A stretch of DNA of 64,000 nt from Gossypium raimondii (GCF_025698545.1 NC_068570.1:3534001-3598000), one strand, 5' to 3'; shown: positions 36,240-48,091, counted from the first letter of the stretch. Notes: a model not told the origin generated them from the letters alone. Numbers and translations: made by a program.

Positions 36240-37690
36240 GTTATTAGTTTAATAACAAGAAGAAGAAGAAGAAAATAATGTATATGTGTAAAAATAATTA
36301 GACATAAAATAAGGAATAATTAATATAAATTTAAACTTGAAATTAGAAGGTTGGTAAAACTCTTGTAAAAAAAAAACTCTCCAAAATAAGTAAAAAGTTC
36401 TTTCTTTTACCATAAACAAATCATATGAGTGGTTAAAATTACTAATTGTAATTAATTTATTGCTAATTCATGTATTAAAATATATGAAAAATAATGCTAC
36501 CAAACATAAATAAATAAATTTAAATCATGAAATATCATTTTATTATATTTAATATTATTAAAATGACATTGATATATTTTATAATTCTAATGATACTCAT
36601 ATTACATATTTTACATACAAATACGTATTTATTTTAATATTTTTATTTTATAATTATTTTTATCACGTGAATTTCAATTATTTAAAATTCCTTTATTTAT
36701 ACTAACAAAATAATTACACATATGACTAATTTACTTTTTAACCTAAAATATAAGTATAAGCGGTCAATTTATTAAAAATTAATTTAATAAATTAAATTGC
36801 TTTTTATTCCACAATTGGATTAATAAATCATTATATGTCTCATTTATTTAGGTTTTATATTTTAAAACACCAATCAAGAATAGGCGATGATTTTAAATCT
36901 ACTCATCGAATTAAAAAGCCTTCACCATTAATGTATCAAATAATTATCCTTAAATAAACTAATGACACGAATGACCCTTATATTTTAGTTTAGTTTTAAC
37001 GCGATATCTTTACTTTTAAAATGTCCAATTTAGTCCATGAAATTTCATTTTGTTTATAATTTGATACGAACTCTAACAATGTTTAATTTTTTTTAATGAC
37101 ATGATTGTTTGACCAATGGAATTGTGATGCATGGCACTTTTACCAATATTTAAGGAAAATAAATTTAAGGTAACACATGTTACCCTTTCGTTGGTAAATT
37201 TGATATATTATAATAAAATTAAAGTCGTTAAGGTCAAGTATAGCATTGATTGATAGAATGAAACTTCAGGTATTAAATTGGTTTTTTTTTAACTATAGGT
37301 GTCATTATTTGTTTTACGGCCTGAGACTAATCCTATTTAGGCCCATTAGAACTAAACCTAAAGTGTAAGGATCATTCATTTTGTTAATTCTTTTTTAAAT
37401 TGAATTTTTTCTTTTCTTTTCTTTTTTGATTAGGGGGGAGATGGCAATAAGTTGAGTAAAGGCGGATGTTGCTAAATTCATTACTGCTCCATAGTTGTCA
37501 TGCTCTGACCCACCACCCGCCTTGCTTCACTATAAATGTGCAGTCATGAAAACTACTATAACCTCTATGGATATTGGATACGATCATTTTCAATTTGATT
37601 TTTGTTAGTTATTTTTAATATTTTTAGTATTTTTAAAGGTAAGCAATATATATAAACATAATCCTTCAAAACAAAATTCAATATACGATT
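36240..37690. other. AT-rich spacer
   Basis: No gene supported. A short (GAA)n run lies at 36256-36273. Some blocks (about 36960-37270) resemble generic noncoding dispersed repeats found elsewhere in the window. Confidence 0.45.
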
Positions 37691-37699
37691 AAGGGAAAA

Positions 37700-38440
37700 A
37701 AGTATAAGAACATAGAATTTTTCGAAGCTTATGTTAGGATTTTGGTGTCCCAACTTTTTTTTATTCTATGTTCATACCTAAACTATCCATACGTATTTTA
37801 GTCCAAAAGTTAATGGCCTATTTTTTAGTCCAACCAATGAGATTGCACCATGTGTCTATTTTGTTAATGTTGATAAGTATTGACCAATCATTTGCTTTGT
37901 TTTTTTTAAGTTTTTAGAAAATATTATATTTAATTTTTTAAAACATAAATATTTCAAATTTTAGAATTTCTTCTAAATTTTATATAATATTTTTGAAAAT
38001 TTAAGAGTTTTAACTAATTTATTAAAAAACAATATATATTTTAAAACTTCAATTTATTATAATTTTATACATATATTTTAGAATTTTTAATTTTTTAAAA
38101 TTTATTCAGATTTATATATTTTAAATCTTTAAAATCTTCCTTTTGGAAATTTTTATATAAGGTTTTATAAATTATTATTTTATATAATTTATATATTATA
38201 AAAAAGCTTTTAAAATTTTAATTTATATATATTTGATTTTTAATTATATGTGTAAAGAAATATCACATGGTGCAATTTCACCGCCACACGTCTCACCTAT
38301 TTTTCTAATACCATTAACTTTTTGACTAAAATTTATAATGGAGAGATAATTTAAATACTAAAATAGAATAAAAAATTAGGCACCTAAATAGAAAAATAGA
38401 TAATACAAAGACCAAATTGTATCATAATATTTGTACTTTT
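37700..38440. mobile_element. Long-TIR non-autonomous element upstream of the HD-Zip gene
   Basis: The left arm (about 37735-37860, with ATTTTAGTCCAAAAGTTAAT and GATTGCACCATGTG) is the inverted counterpart of the right arm (about 38268-38400). The arms are 120 bp or more and the interior is extremely AT-rich. Ends are approximate and the target duplication was not found. It ends about 400 bp before the HD-Zip ATG. Confidence 0.65.
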
Positions 38441-38747
38441 TAATAATTATATATAAAATTAAGACAATTAATAACCATAACTATTTCATACCGTTGTTAA
38501 AAAATTCACTTATCTCGTTTTATATATTTACTTCAAAAATTTTATTTGATTTGAATCGAATCGATAGAATGATTTCAAAATTTATGAAGAGATTACATCA
38601 CTAATTTTTTTTTATGAGATCTGCAATCACCAATCTTTTGTCAGTCAGCTTTGAGTGTCACACTATATAGCATTCTTTGCAATTAAGCCCTCCCCCAAAA
38701 AACCAAACAGATCAAAACAGCAAACCTGCTTGAAAGTTTGAAACCCC

Positions 38748-38782
38748 GCCCCACCCCCCCCCCCTACCCCCCTCTCTCCATT
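38748..38782. repeat. C-rich and CT-rich tract in the HD-Zip leader
   Basis: A run of C with interruptions (CCCCCCCCCCC, then TACCCCCC and CTCTCTCC) lies 60-90 bp upstream of the HD-Zip ATG, probably in the 5' UTR or core promoter. Confidence 0.7.
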
Positions 38783-38838
38783 ACAAACAACAACTTAAAA
38801 AATATCATCTCAGAGTCTTTGGTTTTGGTTTGCAAATC

Positions 38839-40106
38839 ATGAAGAGGCTCAGTCCTTCACCTTCCTTGGATGCTTTCATGTCCATCTCTCAGCCTAAAGG
38901 TACACACATGAAAATTCCCACCTTTATTTCATGTTTCTTTAACCCAAATTCGATGTGTTTAATTCAGTTGATTATGCAGAGGAGAAGAGATCAAAGAAGC
39001 ACCAAATTTACAGCAAGGAATTCCAGGCTATGTTAGATGGTTTAGATGAAGAAGACAGCTTAGAAGAAGGTGGTCAAGCAACAGAGAAGAAAAGGCGTTT
39101 ATCTATGCATCAAGTTAAGGCTTTAGAGAAGAATTTCGATGTGGGAAACAAGTTAGAACCAGAGAGAAAAGTGAAGTTAGCTGAAGAATTGGGGTTACAG
39201 CCAAGGCAAGTGGCTATTTGGTTCCAAAACCGACGTGCTCGTTGGAAGACCAAGGTGTTGGAGAAAGATTATGCAATGCTTAAAGCTAATTATGATGCTC
39301 TTAAGCTTGATCATGACAATCTTGAAAAAGAAAAACTGGGTCTAATTGCAAAGGTTAGTGTTTATATTTCAAACCCCATTTTTTAGTTTTTTTAAGGTAA
39401 AAGTAATATAAATCTTTGTACTAAAAGTCGGATTACATTTTGTTCTAACTACTTAAAATTTAGTCAAATTAGTTCTTGTATATTAAAATTTTCATTCATT
39501 TATATTATTAAAACTGAAGTGGTTAACGAAATACTTGTATTTCATATTAACGTATAGGGTAATAGGGATCAATTTTTAACAGTAAAATTGTATGAAAATT
39601 TTAATAGAATGATTGATTTGCTCTTTAATTTAACAGGCATGTACTAATTTACCTATTTTTTAAGTAGAGGAAGCAAATTATAATCTAACTCCTAGTACAG
39701 GGGCTTCAATAATACTTTTACCTTTTTTGAATTAATTAAATCTAAGGGTTGATATATGATTGTTTTGCAGCTGAGGGACTTGAAATCAAAGTTGAAAGAA
39801 GAGTGTCCAAGCTTTTCAGTGAGGAACAAAGAGCAAGGTTGCTGTGAGAATGATGATGATGATGATTGTAATGGGATTGTTAAAGAAGAAAGCAATGTGA
39901 TGAATGGTTCGTCTTCATCGTCGGATTCATCAAATAATCATAAGTGGTTTAAACCATTTGAGTCGAGAATGGATATGGGGTATACGTATGATGAGCCAGA
40001 ATTGGTGGAATTGGAAGAACGAAGCATGTTTAGTGCAGAGGAATCTTGTGGTTTCTTCTCAGTTGATCAAGCTCCATCTCTTCAATGGTACTTCACGGGG
40101 CAGTAA
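38839..40106 (+). CDS. Homeodomain-leucine zipper class I transcription factor (260 aa)
   Basis: Nuclear DNA-binding protein of the plant-specific HD-Zip I family, which binds pseudopalindromic CAATNATTG sites as dimers, often in stress and growth responses. Exons: 38839-38899, 38968-39353, 39771-40106, all GT-AG, total 783 nt. The homeodomain spans about residues 61-116, with [18 protein letters not shown] at its start and recognition helix [10 protein letters not shown] at 105-114. A leucine zipper follows directly with six leucines spaced by seven (118, 125, 132, 139, 146, 153). Intron 2 cuts the zipper between residues 149 and 150. The C-terminus is acidic and Ser-rich and ends SLQWYFTGQ, like the aromatic activation motif of the family. 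[16 protein letters not shown] at the N-terminus resembles the ATHB5/6/16 group, but I do not assign the ortholog. A TTG at 38830 in frame is not a start. A MITE-like repeat fills most of intron 2. Confidence 0.94.
39395..39723. mobile_element. MITE-like repeat in HD-Zip intron 2
   Basis: The ends AGGTAAAAGTAATATAAATC and (inverted) AGGTAAAAGTATTATTGAAG are terminal inverted repeats of the same family as 34624-35219. It occupies about 329 of the 417 bp of intron 2 and stops 47 bp before the acceptor. Confidence 0.8.
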
Positions 40107-40109
40107 AAA

Positions 40110-40765
40110 AAACACTGCATAAAGGGATAAAATAGCCTTAGAAGTTTTGTAATTTAGGAATATTTAAGGTCTATTCTTCTATTGTTGTTGTTGTTTTTTC
40201 AATTATCATAATTAAAACTGATTATTGGGCGGAATGTTACGCATAAGGTTTCGAGTTTGATTCTTGTGAGAGTTTTTTTCTCCTATTTAGGGGTCTAATC
40301 TGACTCAACTTTAGATTTAATCGAAGCTTAATGTGATTATGAGATACCTAACAGATTTAGATTAAAAAAATATAAGTTCAAATATGTGTCCCAAGTTCAT
40401 GTATTTTTCATGCCTTTATAATTTAGTCACTCAACTTTTATTTCGCAAAATTTAGTGTTTCTACTTTTCGAATTAAATAAATCAGGTTTAATTATCAACT
40501 CTGTTAATATTCTTCATTAAATTTGTTTGATAGTTATATAACCAAAAAAAGTTGTAATAAACATCAATTTAAAAGAAATATTTTAATGTTGTTAACAATT
40601 GGACTTGCCATTTTATATCTAACGAAAGACGAGGATTAAATTCTTAAAATAAAAGTAAAGAGATTCAAATTCTAAATATACTAATTTGTTTTCATATGTT
40701 TTAGTATATGGGTTAGTAATACACTAGCTCAATTCATAATATTTAGCCATGCACATGACTTATTC
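40110..40765. other. 3' flank of the HD-Zip gene, AT-rich spacer
   Basis: Contains the presumed 3' UTR. A generic non-coding repeat block (about 40390-40560) follows. No other gene. Confidence 0.5.
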
Positions 40766-40769
40766 TTAT

Positions 40770-41135
40770 TATATAAGTTCTTTTGATACAATGTCTAAAA
40801 TTACTCATAGCCCCTCCCGAACTCTTAAATAGGAGAATAATGAAGCTAGAATTTTTTTTAGAGGGGCCGAAATAAAATTTTAATTTTTAATAGTCTATAT
40901 CTTTATAATTTTTAAAAGATTAAATTAAATTTTCATAATTTTGAGGGGTCAAAGTGAAATTTCACCTTTACTAATTTTAAATTTTAATTTTTTTTTAAAG
41001 GGCCAAAACAACAATTTTCTATTTTAGGGCCCCTGCCAGCCCCCTAGATTTGCCTCTGTCAGTACACTCAGACTCATGTACTCTTGTATTAACAATAACT
41101 CCGATACTAATTAAGTTAAGACTCGACCGATATAT
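40770..41135 (-). mobile_element. tRNA-derived SINE copy, split by a decayed hAT-like MITE
   Basis: Minus-strand SINE order: GAGTCTTAACTTAATTAGTA (A-box side), a decayed B-box region (ACATGAGTCTGAGTGTACTG), then the inserted block at about 40846-41058, then the tail with CTATTTAAGAGTTCGGG. The insert is related to the MITE at 21497-21763 in reverse orientation, but its terminal repeats are decayed and no target duplication is readable. Confidence 0.65.
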
Positions 41136-41139
41136 TTGT

Positions 41140-41790
41140 TAAACTTTTTATCTATTGTAATATTATAAAAGAAAAATAGTGTTGGCGGTTTCAAAGTACC
41201 TAAAAAAACCAAAGGGCCATGTTCGAAAATTCAGAAGGCAGCGGCACAAAACTGGATGTCCAATCCAATGGCAAAGTTCCAAATAGGAGACCCGATGCAT
41301 TCCCTCTTGGTTCTAGTTGCTTTCCTTTTTTTCTTTTTGGGACACCCCATTGTTTTGACTTTAATGTAAAAAACAGACCATATCCCTCCATCTCCCCTGA
41401 CTTGTCAATTTTTTGCACCAGTCTTTAAAGCTGGCATCGCCAAAATGCAAACTATGGCTGGCTGAAGCTGTTTCCCTATGAAGAAAAGCCAAGATACAAA
41501 CCCTCTAGTAAGGTAATATAGACAAATATCATGAATTTCAGAGCTTGAAAACTAGATTTACTTTGATATTTACATTCTTTTGATTTACTTTGGTATCTGA
41601 ATTTTAAAATTAAATCTATTTTGATTTATATTGTCAAACTTTTATATTTTTTTCTAAATTTAGGGATTAAAATAAATTTAGTTGTCAAATTTAAGTATCA
41701 AATTAAATTAAAAAAATAAGCAACAAAGTAGACTTAGTTGATAAGTTCGACGATAAAAATTACATTAACTCTAAAAATAACGACATCTAA
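41140..41790. other. Intergenic DNA
   Basis: A less AT-rich stretch at 41200-41500 carries short overlapping reading frames on both strands that resemble no family I know and have no splice or promoter context. I do not call a gene. Confidence 0.4.
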
Positions 41791-41794
41791 TATA

Positions 41795-43460
41795 TAATGA
41801 AAGAAATTACCTTTAGAATCTAAATCAGTAAATGTTATTCCGAAATCTTACATTACCTTTAACAGTGTGAGATTATTGAACTAGATTTTTATAAACCTAA
41901 CAAATTTGAACGGCAAGAAAACATGGACATAGTTCTTTCTTTTCCATGTTTGCCATTCCTTAAAACAACAAGCACTTGTCTAGGGCATACAAACTAAATA
42001 GACTCACACCACCGTATTTTCATTAAAAAGAAAACAACAAATCTCTCAAAGTTACTAGATCTTAAATTTAGGGTATGATTTGGTTAAGGGAAAATAAAAT
42101 TAGATCTGGTAACAGAAGTATCGAAATGTAAAATTACTTATTACATCATGGGCTCAAAGTAATCTTTGAAATCTAAATGTAAAAATATTATTAAGAAATC
42201 TTACATTACCTTTGACAATGTATGATTATTGAACCATATCTTTCTAAACCTAACAAATTTGAATGGCAAGAGAACATCACCGGAGTTCTTTCTTTTCTTT
42301 TCTTTTCCATGTATGCCATTCCTTAAAACAACAAGTACTTGCCTAGGGTGTATAGACCAAATAGACTCACACCATCCTATTTCCATTAAGAAGAAAATGA
42401 CAAATCCCTTAAAGTTACTAAATATTAAATTTAGGGTGTGATTTGGTTAAGGGAAAATAAGATTATCTCTGATAACATAATTATCGAAATATGAAATTAC
42501 TTATTACATTATGGGCTCAAAATAATATTTGAAATCCAAACATAAAAATGTTATTCCGAAATCTTACGTTACCTTTGACAATATGAGATTATTGAACCAT
42601 ATCTTTTTAAACCTAACAAATTTGAATGGCAAGAGAACATTAAAAGAGTTATTTCTTCTTTTTTTAATGTGTGTCAGTCCTTAAAACAATAAGCACTTGC
42701 CTAGGGCATATAGACCAAATAGACTCACACCACTCTATTTCTATTAAAAAGAAAACGTCAAATCTCTTAAAGTTATTAGATCTTAAATTTAGGGTGTGAT
42801 TTGGTTAAGGTAAAATAAAATTATCTCTGATAACACAATTATTGAAATGTAAAATTACTTATTACATTATAGGCTCAAAGTAATCTTTAAAATCTAAACG
42901 TAAAAATGTTATTCTGAAATCTTACACTACCTTTGACAATGCGAGATTATTAAAACATATCTTTCTAAACTTTACAAATTTGAATGGCAAGAGAACATCA
43001 ACAAAGTTCTTTCTTTTCTTTTCTTTTCTTTTCCATGTGTGTCATTCCTTAAAACAACAAGCACTTGTCTAGGGCTTAGACCAAATAGACTCATCACCCA
43101 ATTTTCATTAAAAATTTGACAAATCTCTCAAAGTTATTTGATCTTAAATTTAGAGGATAATTTGGTTAAGGGAAAAATAAAATGATCTGTGATTACAGAA
43201 TTATCAAAATGTAAAATTACTTATTATATTATGGGCTCAAAATAATTTTTGAAATTCTTATATGTGAAATTCTTAAACTAAATCTTTCTAAACCTAACAA
43301 ATTTAAATGATAAGACAACATCGATAGAGTCCATTTCTTTTCTTTCCTATACGTGCCATTCCTTAAAAGAACAAGCAATTGTCTAGGGCTTAGACCCAAT
43401 AGACTCACACCACCCTGTTTCTATTTAAAAAACATACAACAAATTTCTCTCAAAGTTTTA
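41795..43460. repeat. Tandem array, period about 360 bp, about 4.6 copies
   Basis: The landmark GGGTGTGATTTGGTTAAGG (or a close variant) occurs at 42071, 42434, 42792 and 43153, giving spacings of 363, 358 and 361 bp. A partial unit precedes the first. Each unit carries ATGGGCTCAAAGTAATCTTT, CATTACCTTTGACAATG, AACCTAACAAATTTGAATGG, a TTTTC/TTTCT pyrimidine run and CACTTGTCTAGGGC. Units differ by point changes and small indels. No open frame spans a unit. Confidence 0.92.
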
Positions 43461-43464
43461 CAAT

Positions 43465-44200
43465 CATAAGGAGATTGAATCCGATGCAAAAATGTGAAAG
43501 CACCCAACTCATGTACTCCTCATCCTTCATCCCCTATATGCAGCAAAGGACCATACTTTCATTACAAATCTTTAGAAAGGGGGGGGGGTGTAAATGCTTG
43601 ATAGCAACTGAACTTCCTGATAATGTATTAACTTATTCGAAATGCTTTAATGAAAGAGTTACCTTCCTTGAGCACCACATGAATGGAACCTGTCTGTCTG
43701 GCATGCATGCTTTTAGCCCCATGAGTTGAGCCTACAACATGTGGATGTGGATATAAGGCTCGTCCCTTTCCACTTTTCTTAGTTTGGGAGCGGGAAAGAG
43801 ACGCACCAAAAAGCTGCTGCTGACTCTCTTGTCGTTCCCTTTCATGTATGGAAAACAATGGGTCCCTTTGTTCATCAATTGTTTGACTCTTTTTATCCAC
43901 TATTGAATCTACCTATAGCTGTTTCATGACTTTTGTGGGAAATTGGCAATCCCTAAAAAGCCCATTAAAATTTTCACCCTCCCACTTGTGGTAAAAGTAT
44001 ATAGATGTTATTGAATCACAACATTTTTACATAATATTTTTTTCGCACTTAAAATATTTACGGTTGATAACAGTGATTAATTCTCTTGTTATGGGTGCTC
44101 TTTGAAAGGTAAATGACTAACCATGAAAAGTGTTTTATTTTCATGAGCAATGATTAAAACCCCAACCATATAATTAAAAGATAAGGTGAGCAACCACCAC
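43465..44200. other. Spacer, unidentified minus-strand reading frame
   Basis: A 90-residue minus-strand frame at 43628-43900 (includes SRSQTKKSGKGRALYPHPHV) has coding-like composition but matches no family I can name. It could be a transposase or gag scrap. A poly-G run lies at about 43579-43588. Confidence 0.35.
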
Positions 44201-44205
44201 ACTAC

Positions 44206-44808
44206 GGGTCTGTTTGATTGACGGAATTGATTTTCCGGAAAATCATTTCCAACTTTTCCAGCGTTTGATTGGCGGAAAACATTTTCCATTTGGAAAATGA
44301 ACTCCAAAACAAGGGAAAATGGGTTATATTTTAGGGAAAATGTCTTACCCTTTCCATTTCCGTAAGACATTTTCCGTGATCTCCTCTCTATCGCTTCCTT
44401 CATTCCTTCCTTCATTTCCGGTGAAAAGCGCTTACATTTATCGATTTTCCGGTAACTTATTTTTTAATTATTCAATACTTGTTTTTAACACAATTACAAA
44501 TAATTTATTTGATATTAGTTTTTTCAATTTATAACGATTAATATTGTAGCTTAATAATTGAGTATTATTATAAATAAATCATTGCAATATATGTAAAAAT
44601 AATTTAAAATATAAAATTTATTAATATATATTAATATATGTAAAACAACTTTTCCAAAAATATTTTCGAAAATCGCCAAAGCAATGAGAAAATATTTTAC
44701 ATGATTCAATCAAACACGGAAAATATTTTCCAAGAAATTATTTTACAGAAAATTAAAACATTTTCAAATCATTTTACGGAAAATATTTTCTTGCAATCAA
44801 ACAGACCC
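44206..44808. mobile_element. Non-autonomous DNA element, 603 bp (Harbinger-like ends)
   Basis: Perfect 15-bp terminal inverted repeats GGGTCTGTTTGATTG and CAATCAAACAGACCC, flanked by a 3-bp duplication TAC (44203-44205 and 44809-44811). Subterminal GGAAAATCATTTTCC-like words are repeated in both orientations. Three-base duplications with GGGTCTGTTTG ends suggest PIF/Harbinger, though TAC is not the usual TWA. Non-coding. Confidence 0.85.
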
Positions 44809-45036
44809 TACATCTCATAGTTGATATCGTACTTTTAAACTTAGTGGGAAAAAAATTGTATATTAGAATATGGTATTGAAAAAATTTTATATAAAAATTA
44901 TATTTATTAAAAATTTATGTAAGAATCAAGTAAAGCTTTGGTTGGTTTGGTAAAATTAAATTTCTAAAAAATTATAGAGTTTTAGGTTTAAGTCTGATCA
45001 TACATGCGTTTTCATTAATTTTATATAAAAATATAA

Positions 45037-45611
45037 GGGCTTGTTTAGTAGTGCTTAAAAAAAACACTTCTGACTCCAAAAGCACTTCTAGAAGAAAAGT
45101 TGTGCTAAACAAATTGCTTTTGGTTGAAATTTTTTGCTTCAAAAGCATTTCTGAAAAGGAGAAGCTAAAATTTTTAGCTTTTCCTCTCTCAAAAGCACTT
45201 TTGGTGCTTAATTATTTTTTCACCTCTCCAATAACATAGTACTTTCTCTTTGTTTTTCTTGGTGCTTAATTACAAATATTTAATGGTTATATTTAAATAT
45301 TTAAAATATAGTTATATATTCTAATTAAATTTTATAAATAATTAATATTTATTTCTTAAAAATATTTAAAATTCATATTTCATATATTAAAACATTAACA
45401 ACAAGTTATAATAATTTTTATATTCTTCTTGAAATATAATAATATTAACTAATTTAAATATTATTTAAATGCATTATTTCTTAATAATAACATGTCTAAA
45501 ATGAACATTTTACTTCTCAAAATCACTTTTGATAGCAACACTCAAATTTTAAACAAAACTTTTCAAAAACACTTTTCCACAATATTTTCAAAAGCATTGC
45601 TAAACTAGCCC
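45037..45611. mobile_element. Harbinger/Tourist-like MITE, 575 bp
   Basis: The ends GGGCTTGTTTAGTAGTGCTT and (inverted) GGGCTAGTTTAGCAATGCTT are flanked by a 3-bp duplication TAA (45034-45036 and 45612-45614), the TWA target typical of PIF/Harbinger. AAAAGCACTT words recur inside. A short relative lies at 47903-48091. Confidence 0.85.
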
Positions 45612-45839
45612 TAAAAAAGACAAAAACACTAATAATAGTATAATTTACGTAAAAGAATATTACTTTTACTCATTTCATAGCTAAATTGATATATGGTTGA
45701 CTCATGACACTAACTTAAAGAAACAAATTTAAATATAATATAGATTTTTTAAAATAAAAATAAAAAACATAAATCATAGTTTTAAAACATTTTGAAAAGA
45801 AAAATATTTTGTGAAGTGGATTGAACATTAATTTAAAGG

Positions 45840-46000
45840 GGTAAGTCTCTTTCTTTTTTCTTTTTTTTTAATATGTCCTTACTTCTCTCTCTCTCTTCAT
45901 TTTTTCTCTTTTTCTTTTCTTTTTCTTTTTCCTTTTCATCTTTTTCTTCTTTCACATTTTTTGTTATTTTTCTTTTCTTCCCTCCTCTCTTCTTCCCAAC
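45840..46000. repeat. Long pyrimidine-rich tract
   Basis: About 150 bp almost entirely T and C on the plus strand (TTCTTTTTC-type runs). The reading frames through it are low complexity, not genes. A (GGGA)n tract lies nearby at about 46298-46317. Confidence 0.85.
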
Positions 46001-46599
46001 TCTAGTCGTCACATTTTCCTCTCTCGTTGACAAATCTACAAAACCAAAAAAGCATCAAAATTAAAGAGCGAAGAAAGATAAAGAAAAAGAGTGAGAAGGA
46101 TCCTTCAAGTTTGGCCAATGAGTAATTGGAGAGATTTGGAATATTCGTTAGAGATTCCGAACGGTTGAGGCCTTCATCGGGACAATGAAGCAACAATCTA
46201 AGGACAAATATGAGAAATCAAGTTGTAATACTGAAAGATTTAGGCTTTAATTTCCTAAAACCTTGAGAAAGAATTCCCAAAATCAAACCAATAAAAAGAA
46301 GGGAGGGAGGGAGGGAGAACAAATTCCAGTGTCTTTTTTTGACCAATCAAAGAAGGTTAGTAGCGGTGGAGGAACGCGCGACAACTAGGCTACAAGGAAG
46401 AAGTGTTGGGGAAGCATGTAAGGTGTGCATGATAGAATTTTAAAATTTGTAATACATCCAGGATCAACTAAGATAGTTAGAAGACATAGTTAGAACAATA
46501 AATTGTTAATAATCTAGTTTTTAGATGTATTTTGATTCATTTTCGCAAGTTGAAGAAGTTGTTTTGCAATTAATTGTGATTTGCTCGGAGGAAATTGCA

Positions 46600-47025
46600 C
46601 TCTTTTACGAAAACATCCCTATTTGGTTCGGTTCGAGTTAAGCTTAAGCATGATATTAACACACTTATGTTTGCCTAAACCCGACTTAACTCGAAATATA
46701 AGCCTAAATTTTGCCCAAGCCCACCCGTATTTATAGATGGTTAACTCAAGCTAATTTTAGGCCCGTCTATATTGTTTTTGCTTTTTTTAAAATATTTATA
46801 TTGTTTTTAATTTAATATTTAATACTTAATAATTTTCATTTATTAAATATTATATATATGTATTTTAACATTTTTAATGTTTACATTATAGTATTATATA
46901 TAACTATAACTATAAATTTAATTTTTATGTGTTATAAATTACATAATATATAAAAACTACATAATATAATGTATTAGAAACTTAAAAACATGTCGGATTA
47001 GGTCAAGAAGTGTCATCTTTATGAA
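46600..47025. repeat. Degenerate copy of the GGCCC-rich MITE family
   Basis: Contains AACTCGAAATATAAGCCTAA, ATTTTGCCCAAGCCCACCCG and TTTTAGGCCCGTCTA words also seen in the complete element at 58620-59049 and in 63515-63960. Ends are not preserved. Confidence 0.5.
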
Positions 47026-47034
47026 CACACTGCA

Positions 47035-47560
47035 CATAGTCAACCATGGGAAGTGACATCTTTATGAAGTGTGCTAGTCGATCTCCGAGGCTAAAAACCC
47101 AATTTTGTGAGTTATTAACGAAAGTTGCATGGAGGGACTTTCAATTCAGCAACAATAGCAATCTTGGATGTTGTTGGGTCAACAAATGCCATTAAGGCAT
47201 TCTGGATAAGTTGATCTTAAAGGAACCAAATGGTATAGTCAGAATTGATTTGTTAACAATCACTGGTAATGCGTTGAAGGGCTAGATTAAAACCAATTTG
47301 ATGGCCAAAGAGATCATGGTCATGCATGAGCATTGAAAATTGTACTTTCTAGGTCGAAAATTTGATATTCCTAATTAATGTTATAGGGAGTTAAGAGGTG
47401 GGGTTGAATTATTCGTCGTAGTATGATTAATGTTTTATTAGCTTCGAAAATGAGAGTATTGATAGAAACCATTCAATATAACAACTACTAGTAGGCTTGT
47501 TTATGCATGAAACAATAGGGATATTTTTATCAAAATTGTGCAATTTTTGCTAGCTCTGAT
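47035..47560 (-). pseudogene. Ty1/copia gag relic
   Basis: The minus-strand reading gives DYTIWFL, stop, DQLIQNALMAFVDPTTSKIA and later SLGDRLAHFIKMSL, which follow the order of plant copia Gag (typically YxxWxRQDQLIQNALxAS...). Stops and frameshifts break it and no LTR or pol is adjacent. Confidence 0.7.
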
Positions 47561-47902
47561 GCCATATAAACATAAAAATAAGGAATAAAATGTCAATGAT
47601 CCTTGTTCATTCATCAATAGGTTTTTAAAGACAAATCAATGATCAACAAAACTAATAACTACTTCCATGAGACTCTCCTATAATGAAGGAAACTCATTTA
47701 AATAAAAAACAGCTCAACTAAAAGTATAACAAACAATGAACAAAAGTTAAAGAAAAAGTTCAACAATCAAAGGTTCATTCTACATCAATACCCCTCACAT
47801 AGAGTGAGAGAACTCGCGAATACTTTATACAACCCTAAACTTCAATTTAGATAGTTGTAGATAGAATCAAAGAAATCATCATATTGAATAATATTACATT
47901 TA

Positions 47903-48091
47903 GGGCTAGTTTAACAATACTTTTTAGAAGCACTTTTGGGACAAAAAGTGTTTTTGAGATAAAAGTATTCCTAAACAATACGCTTTTGAGAGGAAAAATA
48001 TTTTTCAAATGCTAAAAATTGGCCAAACGCAGAAGCAGAAAATTTGAGTTTATCCTCAAAGTGTTTCTTAGAAGCATTGCTAAATTAGCCC
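47903..48091. mobile_element. Short Harbinger/Tourist-like MITE, 189 bp
   Basis: The ends GGGCTAGTTTAACAATACTT and (inverted) GGGCTAATTTAGCAATGCTT carry a 3-bp duplication TTA (47900-47902 and 48092-48094). The same family as 45037-45611, but one third of the length. Confidence 0.88.

Noticed and set aside
38830..38838. Upstream extension of the HD-Zip protein (MQI before MKRLS)
   Set aside because: The codon at 38830 is TTG, not ATG. The ATG at 38839 matches the family N-terminus.
41200..41430. Overlapping frames of about 70 residues on both strands
   Set aside because: No recognisable domain, splice structure or promoter. The coding-like look comes from lower AT content only.
41795..43460. 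CRISPR-like or other spaced repeat array
   Set aside because: Units are about 360 bp, continuous and diverged throughout, with no short repeat/unique spacer pattern. Eukaryotic context.
43628..43900. 90-residue minus frame as a gene
   Set aside because: Unrecognised, no splice or promoter context, in repeat-rich DNA. Kept only as a note in the spacer entry.
45833..46064. Lys/Glu-rich minus frame and Phe/Ser-rich plus frame
   Set aside because: Both are translations of a pyrimidine-rich tract and are low complexity.
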